A program made the position numbers and the translations under genes. This document shows, in pieces, positions 50,681-61,784 of a DNA stretch of 64,000 nucleotides. The notes under the pieces were generated by a model. The model ran no database searches and was not told the origin of the DNA. It saw only the letters and a program-made list of their open reading frames with translations. Each line of letters starts with the position of its first letter. The first letter of the stretch is position 1. Source of the stretch: Streptomyces sp. NBC_00271 (GTDB lineage Bacteria; Actinomycetota; Actinomycetes; Streptomycetales; Streptomycetaceae); NCBI RefSeq assembly GCF_036178845.1, contig NZ_CP108070.1, positions 7,688,001 through 7,752,000 on the forward strand. The letters run 5' to 3'.

Positions 50681-51862
50681 GTGACACCCGTCGAGCTCTC
50701 CCGTACCGTGCTGCGCGCGGTGCGTCGTGCCGTGGACGAGGGAGAGCTGAGCGTGGTCGTACCGGTGCGGGCGGTGGTGACGCCGCCGGGGCCGGGTGGG
50801 TGCGGGGACTACGCCACGAACATCGCGTTGCAGTTGGCGCGGCCCGCCGGGCGGCCGGCACAGCAGGTCGCGGAGATCCTGCGACCCCACCTCACCCGCA
50901 GCGAAGGTGTCGCCGACGTCGAGATCACCGGGCCGGGGTTCCTCAACATTCGGCTGGGAGGTGGCGCGGGCGCCTCACTCGTACGGGAGATCCGGCGCCA
51001 GCGTGACGTCTATGGGCACGGCGACGTCCTCGCCGGGCAGATCGTCCCGCTCCGGATCCCGTACGACATCCGGGCCGAAGTCGTCGCCGACACGCTCGTA
51101 CGGATCGTGGCCACCCAGGGCGGCCGTGCGGAGGTGCACCACATCCATCCCTCGCGCGCCGAGCCCGCAGCCACCGAGTTCTCGCGCGCCGAGCCCGCCG
51201 GCACCGACCTCTCGCAGGCCAAGACAGCGGGCGCTGAGCCCTCGCACGCCGAGCCCCCACGCACCGAGGCGCCGCACGCCGAGCCCCCGCGCACCAAGGC
51301 GCCGCAGGCCGATCCCCCGCGCCCCCACCGCCCGCGCCCGCACCCCCGGACCACAACCCTCCGCCCCACCCCCGCCCCCGAAGACCCCACCCCCCTCGGC
51401 CCCGACGCCGCCCGGTGGGCCCTGCTGCACCCCGCGTCCCACGATCGGCCGCGGATCAGTGCCGATCACCTGGTTCAGCGGGAGAGCAACCCCCTCTTCC
51501 GGGTCCGGTACGCCCACGCCCGCACCCGGGCCCTCACCCGTAACGCCGCCGCGCTCGGCTGCACCGGCGACCCCGGTGACGTACCCGAAGACGTACCCGG
51601 CGGCGACGAGCTCGTCGGGGCGCTCGCCGGGTATCCGGCCGTGCTGACGCAGGCGGCGCTGCACCGCGCGCCCGACCGGCTCGCCCGGCACCTCGTCACC
51701 ACCGCCGACGCCCTCCTCGCCTTCCAGCACACCGTGCTGCCGCTCGGCGACGAGAAACCCTCGGCCGCCCACCGCGCCCGGCTCGCGCTCGCCGAAGCCG
51801 CCGGGACGGTGCTGGCCGGCGGCCTGTCCCTGCTCGGCATCAGCGCCCCTGACTATCTGTGA
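50681..51862 (+). CDS. nrtL: ArgS-related anticodon-binding protein NrtL
   Basis: A 393-aa protein; the GTG at 50681 lies 6 bp after TACGCT with no RBS, so it is probably leaderless. Residues 1-100 match the N-terminal additional domain of arginyl-tRNA synthetase ([22 protein letters not shown]). The C-terminal ~140 residues are a DALR anticodon-binding domain ([14 protein letters not shown]). The catalytic Rossmann fold (HIGH/KMSK) is missing, so it cannot charge tRNA. Between them an imperfect repeat ([40 protein letters not shown]) forms a flexible linker. It overlaps lysA's upstream region and is probably cotranscribed. Confidence 0.85.
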   Translation: MTPVELSRTVLRAVRRAVDEGELSVVVPVRAVVTPPGPGGCGDYATNIALQLARPAGRPAQQVAEILRPHLTRSEGVADVEITGPGFLNIRLGGGAGASLVREIRRQRDVYGHGDVLAGQIVPLRIPYDIRAEVVADTLVRIVATQGGRAEVHHIHPSRAEPAATEFSRAEPAGTDLSQAKTAGAEPSHAEPPRTEAPHAEPPRTKAPQADPPRPHRPRPHPRTTTLRPTPAPEDPTPLGPDAARWALLHPASHDRPRISADHLVQRESNPLFRVRYAHARTRALTRNAAALGCTGDPGDVPEDVPGGDELVGALAGYPAVLTQAALHRAPDRLARHLVTTADALLAFQHTVLPLGDEKPSAAHRARLALAEAAGTVLAGGLSLLGISAPDYL

Positions 51863-51879
51863 CCGTCTGTGAGAGAAAA

Positions 51880-53271
51880 ATGAGCCGTTCCGCACACCCC
51901 GCCGGGCCCCGTCACGCCGATGTCCTCCCCGAGGGCCACTACAGCGCCCCGCCCGCCGACCTCAACGCCCTCGACCCCAAGGTCTGGGCGCACACCGTCA
52001 GCCGTACGGACGACGGCGTCGTCAGCGTCGGTGGGATGGAAGTCACCAGGCTCGCCGAGGAGTTCGGCACCCCCGCCTACTTCATCGACGAGACCGACTT
52101 CCGTGAGCGCGCCCGTGCCTGGCGTACCGCCTTCGGGCACGACGCCGACGTCTTCTACGCCGGGAAGGCCTTCCTCTCGCGCGCCGTCGTGCGGTGGCTG
52201 CACGAGGAGGGGCTCAACCTCGACGTGTGCTCCGGCGGTGAGCTCGCCACCGCCCTCTCCGCCGGGATGCCCGCCGACCGCATCGCCTTCCACGGCAACA
52301 ACAAGTCCGAGGAAGAGATCACCACCGCCATCGTGAGCGGGGTCGGGCGGATCGTTCTCGACTCCTTCCAGGAGATCGTCCGCGTCGCCCACATCGCGCA
52401 GTCCCTCGGTAAGCGGCAGCGGGTGCAGATCCGCGTGACCGTGGGGGTCGAGGCGCACACCCACGAGTTCATCGCCACCGCCCACGAGGACCAGAAGTTC
52501 GGGATCGCGCTGGCCGACGGTCAGGCCGCGGAGGCGGTGCGGCGGGCGCTCGCGCTCGACGGGCTCGAGCTCGTGGGCATCCACTCGCACATCGGTTCGC
52601 AGATCTTCGACATGGCCGGGTTCGAGGTCGCCGCCCGGCGGGTGGTGTCGCTGCTGGCCGCCGTTCGTGACGAGCACGGGGTCGAGCTGCCCGAGATCGA
52701 CCTCGGTGGTGGTCTCGGCATCGCGTACACGAGTGACGACGATCCCCGCGAGCCGTACGAGATCGCGAAGGCGCTGGGCGAGATCGTCACGCGGGAGTGC
52801 GAGGCCGCGAAGCTGCGGACGCCTCGGATCTCGGTCGAGCCTGGGCGCGCCATCGTCGGGCCCACGGCCTTCACGCTCTACGAGGTCGGCACCATCAAGC
52901 CGCTCGAAGGGCTGCGGACGTACGTCTCCGTCGACGGGGGCATGTCCGACAACATCCGGACCGCGCTGTACGACGCCGAGTACAGCGTCGCCCTCGTCTC
53001 GCGTACCTCCGACGCCGAGCCCATGCTCGCCCGCGTCGTCGGCAAGCACTGCGAGAGTGGCGACATCGTGGTCAAGGACGCCTTCCTGCCCTCCGATCTG
53101 GCCCCCGGCGATCTCATCGCCGTACCCGCCACGGGTGCCTACTGTCGGTCCATGGCCAGCAACTACAACCACGCCCTGCGCCCGCCGGTCGTCGCCGTGC
53201 GCGACGGCGAGGCCCGGGTGATCGTCCGCCGGGAGACGGAGGAGGACCTCCTGCGTCTCGACGTCGGATGA
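51880..53271 (+). CDS. lysA: Diaminopimelate decarboxylase
   Basis: Last step of lysine synthesis: meso-diaminopimelate to L-lysine with PLP. 463 aa; the ATG at 51880 gives the Streptomyces-type N-terminus ([12 protein letters not shown]), while a GTG at 51859 overlaps the nrtL stop and is possible. PLP Lys in [10 protein letters not shown], phosphate-binding GIHSHIGSQ and [12 protein letters not shown], and the catalytic Cys in KHCESGDIV are all present. The protein runs to full length. It heads the amino-acid block, with the aspartate-derived branch genes hom, thrC and thrB following. Confidence 0.96.
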   Translation: MSRSAHPAGPRHADVLPEGHYSAPPADLNALDPKVWAHTVSRTDDGVVSVGGMEVTRLAEEFGTPAYFIDETDFRERARAWRTAFGHDADVFYAGKAFLSRAVVRWLHEEGLNLDVCSGGELATALSAGMPADRIAFHGNNKSEEEITTAIVSGVGRIVLDSFQEIVRVAHIAQSLGKRQRVQIRVTVGVEAHTHEFIATAHEDQKFGIALADGQAAEAVRRALALDGLELVGIHSHIGSQIFDMAGFEVAARRVVSLLAAVRDEHGVELPEIDLGGGLGIAYTSDDDPREPYEIAKALGEIVTRECEAAKLRTPRISVEPGRAIVGPTAFTLYEVGTIKPLEGLRTYVSVDGGMSDNIRTALYDAEYSVALVSRTSDAEPMLARVVGKHCESGDIVVKDAFLPSDLAPGDLIAVPATGAYCRSMASNYNHALRPPVVAVRDGEARVIVRRETEEDLLRLDVG

Positions 53272-53400
53272 CCGGCCGGTCGAGGGAGGAATGACCGTGG
53301 CTGGTCGAGGGAGGAATGACCGTGGCTGGTCCAGGTCGGAGCGACCGGCTGGTACACGTCGGAATGACCGGCTGATCGAGGTCGGAATGGGCGGTCGGCG
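53272..53400. repeat. Five degenerate ~24-bp repeats between lysA and hom
   Basis: Copies share GGTCGAGGGAGGAATGACCG or close variants (GGTCCAGGTCGGAGCGACCG, ACACGTCGGAATGACCGGC, ATCGAGGTCGGAATG). They run from just after the lysA stop towards the hom promoter. Noncoding. Confidence 0.85.
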
Positions 53401-53536
53401 CAGGTGGAAGATCTCCTGCCGCCGCCTGTCGGAAAAATGAAATAGATGTCTCACGATCCGGACCATGGATAGAAACTCCCGTCCGGTGAGTGAGACTGGT
53501 CCAACCGTAGACGGTATGAGGAAACGAGGTCGGATG

Positions 53537-54826
53537 ATGCGTACGCGTCCGCTGAAGGTGGCGCTGCTGGGCTGTGGGGTTGTCGGCTCAGAGGTGGCGC
53601 GCATCATGACGACGCACGCCGACGACCTCGCAGCCAGGATCGGGGCCCCCGTCGAGCTGGCGGGCGTGGCCGTCCGCCGGCCCTCCAAGGTGCGCGAGGG
53701 CATCGACCCCGAGCTCGTCACCACCGACGCCACCGCCCTGGTCAAACGCGGGGACATCGACGTCGTCGTCGAGGTCATCGGCGGTATCGAGCCCGCCCGC
53801 TCCCTCATCACCACCGCCTTCGAGCACGGCGCCTCCGTCGTCTCCGCCAACAAGGCGCTCCTCGCCCAGGACGGTGCCGCCCTGCACGCGGCGGCGGAGG
53901 AGAACGGCAGGGACCTCTACTACGAGGCCGCCGTCGCCGGTGCCATCCCGCTGATCCGGCCGCTGCGCGAGTCCCTGGCCGGCGACAAGATCAACCGCGT
54001 GATGGGGATCGTCAACGGGACGACGAACTTCATCCTCGACAAGATGGACTCCACCGGGGCCGGCTATCAGGAAGCCCTCGACGAGGCCACCGCGCTCGGG
54101 TACGCCGAAGCCGACCCGACCGCCGATGTCGAGGCCTTCGACGCGGCCGCCAAGGCCGCCATCCTCGCCGGAATCGCCTTCCACACGCGTGTGCGCCTCG
54201 ACGACGTGTACCGCGAGGGCATGACCGAGGTCACCGCCGCCGACTTCGCCTCGGCGAAGGAGATGGGCTGCACCATCAAGCTGCTCGCCATCTGTGAGCG
54301 GGCGGCGGACGGGGGATCGGTGACGGCGCGCGTGCATCCGGCGATGATTCCGCTGAGCCATCCCCTCGCCTCCGTGCGCGGCGCGTACAACGCGGTCTTC
54401 GTCGAGTCGGATGCCGCCGGGCAGCTCATGTTCTACGGGCCGGGCGCCGGCGGCGCCCCGACCGCGTCCGCCGTGCTCGGTGACCTCGTCGCCGTCTGCC
54501 GCAACAAGCTCAGCGGTGCGACCGGGCCCGGCGACTCCGCGTACACCCAGCTGCCCGTCTCGCCCATGGGCGAGGTCGTGACGCGCTACCACATCAGCCT
54601 CGACGTGGCGGACAAACCTGGTGTTCTCGCCCAGGTGGCCACCGTTTTCGCCGAGCACGGCGTATCGATCGATACGGTGCGTCAGCAGGGCAAGGACGGC
54701 GAGGCCTCTCTCGTCGTCGTCACCCACCGAGCGTCCGACGCGTCCCTGAACGGGACCGTGGAGGCGCTGCGCAGCCTCGACACCGTGCGGGGTGTCGCCA
54801 GCATCATGCGGGTTGAAGGAGAGTAA
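53537..54826 (+). CDS. hom: Homoserine dehydrogenase
   Basis: Reduces aspartate-semialdehyde to homoserine with NAD(P)H, the branch point to threonine and methionine. 429 aa; the ATG at 53537 is 6 bp after GAGGT and gives the usual MRTRPLKVAL start; another ATG lies one codon upstream. The Rossmann motif ALLGCGVVGSEV opens the protein. Substrate-site segments VVSANKALLA and GIVNGTTNFIL follow, with a C-terminal ACT domain (about 355-429) for threonine feedback. thrC begins 6 bp after the stop. Confidence 0.96.
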   Translation: MRTRPLKVALLGCGVVGSEVARIMTTHADDLAARIGAPVELAGVAVRRPSKVREGIDPELVTTDATALVKRGDIDVVVEVIGGIEPARSLITTAFEHGASVVSANKALLAQDGAALHAAAEENGRDLYYEAAVAGAIPLIRPLRESLAGDKINRVMGIVNGTTNFILDKMDSTGAGYQEALDEATALGYAEADPTADVEAFDAAAKAAILAGIAFHTRVRLDDVYREGMTEVTAADFASAKEMGCTIKLLAICERAADGGSVTARVHPAMIPLSHPLASVRGAYNAVFVESDAAGQLMFYGPGAGGAPTASAVLGDLVAVCRNKLSGATGPGDSAYTQLPVSPMGEVVTRYHISLDVADKPGVLAQVATVFAEHGVSIDTVRQQGKDGEASLVVVTHRASDASLNGTVEALRSLDTVRGVASIMRVEGE

Positions 54827-54832
54827 CCAGCA

Positions 54833-55891
54833 ATGACCCACCAGTGGCGCGGAATCATCGAGGAGTACCGGGACCGGCTTCCGGTGTCCGACAGCACGCC
54901 GGTCGTGACGCTCCGTGAGGGCGGTACGCCGCTCGTGCCCGCGCAGGTGCTCTCCGAGCGCACGGGCTGCGAGGTCCACCTGAAGGTGGAGGGCGCCAAC
55001 CCGACCGGGTCCTTCAAGGACCGCGGTATGACCATGGCCATCACGCGGGCCAAGGAGGAGGGCGCGAAGGCTGTCATCTGCGCCTCCACCGGCAATACGT
55101 CCGCCTCCGCCGCCGCGTACGCCGTGCGTGCGGGCATGGTGTGTGCCGTGCTCGTCCCGCAGGGCAAGATCGCCATCGGCAAGATGGGCCAGGCCCTCGT
55201 GCACGGGGCGAAGATCCTCCAGGTCGACGGCAACTTCGACGACTGCCTGACGCTCGCGCGCTCGCTGTCCGACAACTACCCGGTGGCGCTGGTCAATTCG
55301 GTCAACCCGGTGCGCATCGAGGGCCAGAAGACCGCCGCCTTCGAGATCGTGGACATGCTCGGCGACGCGCCCGACATCCACGTCCTGCCGGTGGGCAACG
55401 CGGGCAACATCACCGCGTACTGGAAGGGCTACACGGAGTACGCCGCCGACGGCATCGCCGGGCGCACCCCGCGCATGTGGGGCTTCCAGGCCTCCGGTTC
55501 CGCGCCCATCGTGCGCGGCGAGGTCGTCAAGGACCCCTCGACGATCGCCACGGCGATCCGCATCGGCAACCCGGCCTCGTGGAAGTTCGCGCTGGCCGCG
55601 CGGGACGAGTCCGGCGGCTTCATCGACGAGGTGACGGACCGTGAGATCCTGCGCGCCTACCGGCTGTTGGCCGCGCAGGAGGGCGTTTTCGTCGAGCCCG
55701 CGTCCGCCGCGTCGGTCGCCGGTCTGCTGAAGGCCGCCGAGCAGGGCAAGGTCGACCCCGGCCAGCGGATCGTCTGCACGGTCACTGGAAACGGGCTCAA
55801 GGATCCGGACTGGGCCGTTGCGGGCGCCCCGCAGCCGGTTACCGTTCCTGTGGACGCGGCCGCGGCGGCGGAGCGGCTCGGACTGGCGTAA
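54833..55891 (+). CDS. thrC: Threonine synthase
   Basis: Converts O-phosphohomoserine to threonine with PLP. 352 aa; the ATG at 54833 has GAAGGAGAG upstream. PLP Lys is K62 in TGSFKDRGM. The phosphate-binding stretch ([13 protein letters not shown]) and [12 protein letters not shown] are typical of fold-type II enzymes. It is the short, compact form found in actinomycetes. It lies in an operon with hom. Confidence 0.96.
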   Translation: MTHQWRGIIEEYRDRLPVSDSTPVVTLREGGTPLVPAQVLSERTGCEVHLKVEGANPTGSFKDRGMTMAITRAKEEGAKAVICASTGNTSASAAAYAVRAGMVCAVLVPQGKIAIGKMGQALVHGAKILQVDGNFDDCLTLARSLSDNYPVALVNSVNPVRIEGQKTAAFEIVDMLGDAPDIHVLPVGNAGNITAYWKGYTEYAADGIAGRTPRMWGFQASGSAPIVRGEVVKDPSTIATAIRIGNPASWKFALAARDESGGFIDEVTDREILRAYRLLAAQEGVFVEPASAASVAGLLKAAEQGKVDPGQRIVCTVTGNGLKDPDWAVAGAPQPVTVPVDAAAAAERLGLA

Positions 55892-56359
55892 GGCGAATGG
55901 GTCGTAGGGCAAAGGGGCTCGGACCGGCGGACGGCGGGGTGGGCAGAGTGGCGTAAAGCCGCCTGGCGCACATCCGCCAAAAGCCGTCGGGGCCTGTCAG
56001 AGGCCATCGGCGGCGGGCGGAATTCGCCAGAAGTTGGCGAAATCCTGCCGCCGCCAAGGTCACCCCTACCGCAACCCGACAGGGGGTGCACGGGGGGCTT
56101 ACGACACGCATCGTGCGCCTCCTGTGCGCCCTATGTCGCCACGGAACCTTCCTTCGATAGGCTGTACCGAACCCGCCCGCCGCATATGCCGCGGTGCCGC
56201 GTCGTCAGTGCAGTCAGGGCAGTCACTGCGGTCTCCGGGTCTTCCGTACGTATCGCAGTCCCTCTCGCAGTTCATCCGAGTTCATCCGAAACACGCAGTC
56301 CCTCTCGCAGCACATCGAAAATCTCGTACATCACGCAGCTCAAGGAGAGTCATCGAGCG
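55892..56359. other. Gap between thrC and thrB with short repeats
   Basis: 468 bp without a gene. It contains two copies of CGCAGTCCCTCTCGCAG (about 56257 and 56297) and a GTCAGTGCAGTCAGGGCAGTC run near 56205. The thrB promoter is likely in the right half. An inverted GGCGAAT/ATTCGCC-type motif lies near 56020. Confidence 0.6.
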
Positions 56360-57289
56360 ATGGCCGGTCCAGCGTTCCGCGCCGCCGCCGTCCGGGTGCG
56401 CGTCCCCGCCACCAGCGCCAACCTCGGGCCGGGCTTCGACGCCTTCGGCCTGTCACTGGGGCTGTACGACGACGTGGTCGTCCGGGTGGCCGACTCCGGG
56501 CTGCACATCGACATCGCAGGTGAGGGCAGTGAGACGCTGCCTCGCGACGAGAATCACCTCCTCGTACGCTCCCTGCGCACCGCCTTCGATCTGCTGGGCG
56601 GACAACCGCGCGGCCTCGAGATCGTCTGCGCCAATCGCATTCCGCACGGGCGGGGTCTCGGCTCCTCCTCGGCCGCCATCTGCGCCGGAATCGTCGCCGC
56701 GCGCGCCGTGACCATAGGCGGCGACAGCAAACTCGACGACACCGCGCTTCTTGAGCTCGCCACCGAGATCGAGGGCCATCCCGACAATGTCGCGGCCTGT
56801 CTGCTCGGCGGATTCACGCTCTCCTGGATGGAGGCCGGAGCCGCGCGGGCGATCAGGATGGACCCTGCCGATTCCATCGTTCCGGTGGTTTTCGTTCCCG
56901 AAAAGCCGGTTCTCACCGAGACCGCGCGCGGTCTGCTGCCGCGCACCGTTCCGCACGTCGACGCCGCCGCCAACGCGGGCCGGGCCGCACTGCTCGTCGA
57001 GGCCCTCAGCCGGCGCCCCGAGCTGCTGCTGCCCGCCACCGAGGACCGGCTGCACCAGGAGTACCGCGCCCCGGCCATGCCGGAGAGCGCGGCGCTGGTG
57101 GAGCGGCTGCGGGCCGACGGCATCCCCGCGGTGATCTCCGGCGCGGGCCCCACCGTCCTCGCGCTGGCCGACGAGGAATCCGCCGACAAGGTCGCTCATC
57201 TCGCAGGTCAGGGCTGGGCCGCCAATCGGCTGGACCTCGACGAGGCGGGGGCGTGCGTCCTGCCGCTCGCCCCGGCGGGCGTCCATTAA
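56360..57289 (+). CDS. thrB: Homoserine kinase
   Basis: Phosphorylates homoserine with ATP (GHMP kinase family). 309 aa; the ATG at 56360 has AAGGAGAG about 10 bp upstream. Motif 1 VRVPATSANLGPGFDAFG and motif 2 PHGRGLGSSSAAI (ATP site) are clear; motif 3 appears as VISGAGPTVLA. It completes the threonine pathway with hom and thrC, but has its own promoter region. Confidence 0.96.
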   Translation: MAGPAFRAAAVRVRVPATSANLGPGFDAFGLSLGLYDDVVVRVADSGLHIDIAGEGSETLPRDENHLLVRSLRTAFDLLGGQPRGLEIVCANRIPHGRGLGSSSAAICAGIVAARAVTIGGDSKLDDTALLELATEIEGHPDNVAACLLGGFTLSWMEAGAARAIRMDPADSIVPVVFVPEKPVLTETARGLLPRTVPHVDAAANAGRAALLVEALSRRPELLLPATEDRLHQEYRAPAMPESAALVERLRADGIPAVISGAGPTVLALADEESADKVAHLAGQGWAANRLDLDEAGACVLPLAPAGVH

Positions 57290-57677
57290 AAGCGCGCGGT
57301 TGCCGGATTTGGAGAGGGGGAATGTTTGTTGGATCCGGTAGTGTTAACCTCAAGTCTGCACCCGACCCCACCATGGCGAGGTGCTTCGTGTCCCCGTCCG
57401 GGACAACCATTCTTCCGGGAGCCTCCCAAACTGCTTTGTGCCATGCATTGGGTGCTATGCGCTGAGCAGTGCTGAGCACGCTCCGGAACCGGCGTGACCG
57501 TGCCGATGACACCGCAATTCAGTGCCACGGCTCCGGAATCGCCATCACCAGATATGTCTTCCGCCTCTTTGGCGGACCACCGCCCCGGCACGGTCCACAC
57601 AGCAAGGACCAATGCCGGACAGCACAACCGGTCGCCGAGCCAGACAGGCCGACGTCCGCTCCAGGGAAGGACCCTTC
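57290..57677. other. Long leader upstream of rho
   Basis: 388 bp. It begins with a TA-rich stretch (GGATCCGGTAGTGTTAACC, near 57330), a probable promoter (-10 TAGTGT). The rest may be transcribed as an unusually long 5' UTR. The rho frame stays open back to 57522, but without an RBS. No separate gene seen. Confidence 0.55.
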
Positions 57678-59720
57678 GTGAGCGACACCACCGATCTGAT
57701 GGGCGCACGTGTCGAGGAGACCGCTGCCGCGCCCGCCACGGACGCCTCTGCCGCGCCTGCCTCCGGTGCCGGCTCCCGGCGGCGCCGCGGTACCGGCCTC
57801 GAGGGCATGGTGCTGGCCGAGCTGCAGCAGGTCGCGTCCGGCCTCGGTATCAGGGGCACCGCGCGGATGCGCAAGAGCCAGCTGATCGAGGTCATCAAGG
57901 AGGCGCAGGCGGGCGGGGGTGCCCCGGCCAAGGCCGAGGCCGCCACCGAGACCAAGCCGAAGCGCCGGGCCACCTCCAAGGCCCGTACCGGCGACGACGC
58001 CGCTCCGGCCGCCGAGAAGAAGGCCGCCGAGAAGCCCGCGGCCGAGAAGGCCGTGGCCCAGCAGCAGATCGAGATCCCCGGCCAGCCGGCCAGCGACGAC
58101 GCCCCCGCGGGCGAGCGTCGCCGTCGCCGTGCCGTGGCCGAGGCCGGCAGCCCCGAGACGGTCACCGCCGAGGCGAAGAGCGAGCCGAAGGCCGTCGCCG
58201 TCGAGGCCCCCGTCGAGACCAGGACCGACGCCGGTGACGGCGTCGATGGTCGGCAGGGCCGCCGGGACCGTCGTGACCGCGGCGAGCGTGGCGACCGCGA
58301 GCGTGGCGGCCGTGACCGCGACCGCCGTGGTGGCAAGGGCGACGAGCAGCAGCAGGGCCAGGGCCAGGGTGGCGCCGGTCAGCAGCGCCAGGACCGTCAG
58401 GACCGTCAGCAGCAGGGCGGCGGCCGTCAGGACCGTCAGGACCGCCAGCAGCGTGACAACGGCCCGCAGGACGACGACGACTTCGAGGGCGGCCGCCGCG
58501 GCCGTCGCGGGCGCTACCGCGACCGTCGGGGCCGTCGTGGCCGCGACGAGTTCGCCACCAACGAGCCGCAGCTCGCCGACGACGACGTCCTGATCCCCGT
58601 CGCGGGCATCCTGGACATCCTCGACAACTACGCGTTCATCCGTACGTCCGGCTACCTGCCGGGCCCGAACGACGTGTACGTCTCCCTCGCCCAGGTCCGC
58701 AAGAACGGCCTGCGCAAGGGCGACCACGTCACGGGTGCGGTCCGTCAGCCCAAGGACGGCGAGCGCCGCGAGAAGTTCAACGCGCTCGTTCGCCTGGACT
58801 CGACCAACGGCATGGCCCCCGACTCCGGGCGCGGGCGACCGGAGTTCAACAAGCTGACGCCCCTTTACCCGCAGGACCGCCTCCGCCTGGAGACGGACCC
58901 GGGCGTGCTGACGACCCGCATCATCGACCTCGTCGCGCCGATCGGCAAGGGCCAGCGTGGTCTGATCGTGGCCCCGCCGAAGACCGGCAAGACCATGATC
59001 ATGCAGGCGATCGCCAACGCGATCACGCACAACAACCCCGAGTGCCACCTGATGGTCGTCCTGGTCGACGAGCGTCCGGAAGAGGTCACCGACATGCAGC
59101 GGTCGGTCAAGGGCGAGGTCATCTCCTCGACCTTCGACCGCCCGGCCGAGGACCACACCACGGTCGCCGAGCTCGCCATCGAGCGTGCCAAGCGCCTCGT
59201 GGAGCTGGGCCACGACGTCGTCGTCCTGCTCGACTCGATCACGCGTCTGGGCCGTGCGTACAACCTCGCCGCCCCGGCCTCCGGCCGCATCCTGTCCGGT
59301 GGTGTCGACTCGACGGCCCTCTACCCGCCGAAGCGCTTCTTCGGTGCCGCGCGCAACATCGAGGACGGCGGTTCGCTGACCATCCTCGCGACCGCGCTCG
59401 TCGACACCGGCTCGCGCATGGACGAGGTCATCTTCGAGGAGTTCAAGGGCACCGGCAACGCCGAGCTCAAGCTCGACCGGAAGCTCGCCGACAAGCGCAT
59501 CTTCCCGGCGGTGGACGTCGACGCGTCCGGTACCCGTAAGGAAGAGATCCTGCTCGGCAGCGACGAGCTCGCCATCACCTGGAAGCTGCGTCGCGTGCTG
59601 CACGCGCTCGACCAGCAGCAGGCGATCGAGCTGCTGCTCGACAAGATGAAGCAGACGAAGTCGAACGCCGAGTTCCTGCTGCAGATCCAGAAGACGACGC
59701 CGATGCCGGGCAACGACTGA
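57678..59720 (+). CDS. rho: Transcription termination factor Rho
   Basis: A hexameric RNA helicase that terminates transcription. 680 aa; the GTG at 57678 has GAAGGA about 8 bp upstream. The Rho N-terminal helical domain ([20 protein letters not shown]) comes first. It is interrupted by a ~200-residue actinobacterial insertion rich in Arg, Asp, Gly and Gln (repeats such as [12 protein letters not shown]). The OB-fold cold-shock-like domain and the RecA-type ATPase follow, with Walker [22 protein letters not shown] and the Q-loop/R-loop regions. The insertion explains the size against ~420 aa in E. coli. Terminates in a hairpin. Confidence 0.96.
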   Translation: MSDTTDLMGARVEETAAAPATDASAAPASGAGSRRRRGTGLEGMVLAELQQVASGLGIRGTARMRKSQLIEVIKEAQAGGGAPAKAEAATETKPKRRATSKARTGDDAAPAAEKKAAEKPAAEKAVAQQQIEIPGQPASDDAPAGERRRRRAVAEAGSPETVTAEAKSEPKAVAVEAPVETRTDAGDGVDGRQGRRDRRDRGERGDRERGGRDRDRRGGKGDEQQQGQGQGGAGQQRQDRQDRQQQGGGRQDRQDRQQRDNGPQDDDDFEGGRRGRRGRYRDRRGRRGRDEFATNEPQLADDDVLIPVAGILDILDNYAFIRTSGYLPGPNDVYVSLAQVRKNGLRKGDHVTGAVRQPKDGERREKFNALVRLDSTNGMAPDSGRGRPEFNKLTPLYPQDRLRLETDPGVLTTRIIDLVAPIGKGQRGLIVAPPKTGKTMIMQAIANAITHNNPECHLMVVLVDERPEEVTDMQRSVKGEVISSTFDRPAEDHTTVAELAIERAKRLVELGHDVVVLLDSITRLGRAYNLAAPASGRILSGGVDSTALYPPKRFFGAARNIEDGGSLTILATALVDTGSRMDEVIFEEFKGTGNAELKLDRKLADKRIFPAVDVDASGTRKEEILLGSDELAITWKLRRVLHALDQQQAIELLLDKMKQTKSNAEFLLQIQKTTPMPGND

Positions 59721-59737
59721 CGACATCCGCACAGCTG

Positions 59738-59769
59738 AGGGCCGCTCCCCGTGACGGGGGCGGCCCTTT
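59738..59769 (+). terminator. Terminator of rho
   Basis: AGGGCCGCTCCCCG, loop TGA, CGGGGGCGGCCCTTT; starts 18 bp after the rho stop and ends in a short T run. Confidence 0.88.
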
Positions 59770-59834
59770 GTGCTGCCTGGGACACCTGTACGATCGCGCT
59801 CTCTTTCAACGTATGAGTCTCAGGGGGGACTTGA

Positions 59835-61709
59835 GTGGATACATGCATGTCCGGGCGCGGTCGTCACAGACGCCGGATACGCATCGCCGTGCCCGTCGCG
59901 GCGGCGGCTCTGGCGGCGGCTGTCGGGGGTGCGCTCCTGATGTCGTCGGCGAACGCCGCCACCGCGCAGTCGGCGCCGCTCGCCAGGACGACCGGCACCT
60001 CCCCGAGCCTGGCCGCGCTGGAGAAGCGGATCGCCGGGGCCCTCGCGAGTGACGGCACGGCCGAACAGCCGACGACGAAGTCCTCCCCGAGCACGGGCAC
60101 GAGTGCCGGCGCGAGCGCGGGTACAGGTACGGGCAAGACCGCGACCACCGGTACGAGCACAGGCGCGAACACGAGCGGCGCCTCCGTCGACCCGAAGATC
60201 ATCGGCGGCACCACGACCACCATCACCACCGCCCCGTGGATGGCCCAGCTCTTGTACTCCGACGACAAGGGCACCAGCAGCACCAGCGACGACGTCGGCT
60301 TCTTCTGCGCCGGCTCCGTCGTCTCGCCGACGAAGATCCTCACCGCCGCGCACTGCGTCAAGGGTTTCGACTGGAAGGCCCACGGCACCGTCGTCACCGG
60401 CACTTCTCAGCTTCCCTCGGCAGACGGAACCAATCTGCACGGCGGCACCGCCAGCGCCGTCTGGCGGCAGTGGAACCACCCCTCCTACAACGCGACGACC
60501 ATCAACAACGACATCGCGGTCCTCACGCTGGACGGGCCCGTCAAGGCCAAGCCGATCCGGATGACGACGTCGGGCGACACCGCCTCGTACGCCTCCGGCA
60601 CCAAGGCGACGCTCTACGGCTGGGGCCGCACCTCCTCCGCGACCCAGGACATCTCCGAGACCCTGAAGACGGCCACGCTGCCCATCAAGTCCGACGCCAC
60701 GTGCGGCGGCTACTACGGCGGCGAGTTCATCAAGGGCCACATGGTCTGCGCGGGCAACCCCGCGACGGGCAGCGACACCGGCACCACCTCCGCCTGCAAC
60801 GGCGACTCCGGCGGCCCGCTGATCGTGGGTGGCCGCATCGTGGGCGTCGTCTCCTGGGGCGTGACGGACTGCGTCGCGAAGGGCGCGTACAGCGTCTTCA
60901 CCAAGGTGAGCACGTACGTCGGTGCCGCCTATCCGCGCGTCGACGACACGAACCTGAGCGGTGACCACAAGGCCGACCTGTTCGTCCGCAACTCCTCCAC
61001 CAAGACGCTGTACGAGAAGGACTCCAAGGGCACCTCGTTCGGCGCCGGGCAGTCGTGGGGCGGCTGGAGCACGTCGAACATCGTCCTGCAGACCGACCTC
61101 GACCGGGACGGCTACCAGGACGTCGTCGAGCGCCGCACCTCCAACGGCGACATCCACTGGTGGCACTACCTGACGTCCACGGGCAAGTGGGCCGACACCA
61201 AGCTCTTCAGCGACTGGAAGACCCGCACCAGCGTCGTCGCCCCGGGCGACGTCACCGGTGACGCCCTGCCCGACCTGCTCTCGGTCGACTCCGGCGGCGT
61301 TCTGTGGATCTACCCGGGCAAGGGCAACGGCACCTTCTCGGCCCGCGTCAAGGTGAGCTCCGGCTGGAACCAGTACAACTCCCTGCGCGCCCACGGCGAC
61401 TTCACCGGCGACGGCAAGGCCGACCTGATCGCGCGCAGCAAGACCGGCTCGTACGTCTATCTCTACAAGGGCACCGGCACGGCGGGCTCCGGCGCGTTCT
61501 CCAGCCGGATCAAGGTGCGCACCTGGGCCGGCTACAACGCCTTCGACGCGGTGGGCGACGTGACCGGTGACGGCAAGGCCGACTTCCTGGCCCGTACGCC
61601 CGCCGGCACGCTCTACCTCTACCCCGGTACCGGCAAGGCGACCAGCGAGATCTTCGCCACAGCCGTCAAGATCGGCACTGATTTCAAGCAGTACGACATC
61701 TTCGGCTGA
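59835..61709 (+). CDS. Secreted trypsin-like serine protease with FG-GAP repeats
   Basis: A 624-aa protein; the GTG at 59835 has GGGGGGA upstream, an ATG lies four codons later. Signal peptide: RRRIRIAVPVAAAALAAAVG..., cleavage after ANA. After a Thr/Ser-rich linker (about 65-115), the S1A domain starts at IIGGT, with catalytic His in LTAAHC, Asp in NNDIAVL and Ser in CNGDSGGP. The C-terminal ~230 residues contain VCBS/FG-GAP-like repeats with Asp-rich calcium loops (DLDRDGYQD, GDFTGDGKADL, GDVTGDGKADF). The combination is common in Streptomyces exoproteins that bind polymer or cell surfaces. Confidence 0.9.
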   Translation: MDTCMSGRGRHRRRIRIAVPVAAAALAAAVGGALLMSSANAATAQSAPLARTTGTSPSLAALEKRIAGALASDGTAEQPTTKSSPSTGTSAGASAGTGTGKTATTGTSTGANTSGASVDPKIIGGTTTTITTAPWMAQLLYSDDKGTSSTSDDVGFFCAGSVVSPTKILTAAHCVKGFDWKAHGTVVTGTSQLPSADGTNLHGGTASAVWRQWNHPSYNATTINNDIAVLTLDGPVKAKPIRMTTSGDTASYASGTKATLYGWGRTSSATQDISETLKTATLPIKSDATCGGYYGGEFIKGHMVCAGNPATGSDTGTTSACNGDSGGPLIVGGRIVGVVSWGVTDCVAKGAYSVFTKVSTYVGAAYPRVDDTNLSGDHKADLFVRNSSTKTLYEKDSKGTSFGAGQSWGGWSTSNIVLQTDLDRDGYQDVVERRTSNGDIHWWHYLTSTGKWADTKLFSDWKTRTSVVAPGDVTGDALPDLLSVDSGGVLWIYPGKGNGTFSARVKVSSGWNQYNSLRAHGDFTGDGKADLIARSKTGSYVYLYKGTGTAGSGAFSSRIKVRTWAGYNAFDAVGDVTGDGKADFLARTPAGTLYLYPGTGKATSEIFATAVKIGTDFKQYDIFG

Positions 61710-61753
61710 AATCGCAGGTGAGCGGGGTTTTCCCCCAGTCTGTCCGTCACGCA

Positions 61754-61784
61754 CTGTGCCCATCGCGCCACGCGGTGGGCACAG
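61754..61784 (+). terminator. Hairpin after protease gene
   Basis: CTGTGCCCA, 13-bp loop, TGGGCACAG, 45 bp after the protease stop; no T run. Confidence 0.7.
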
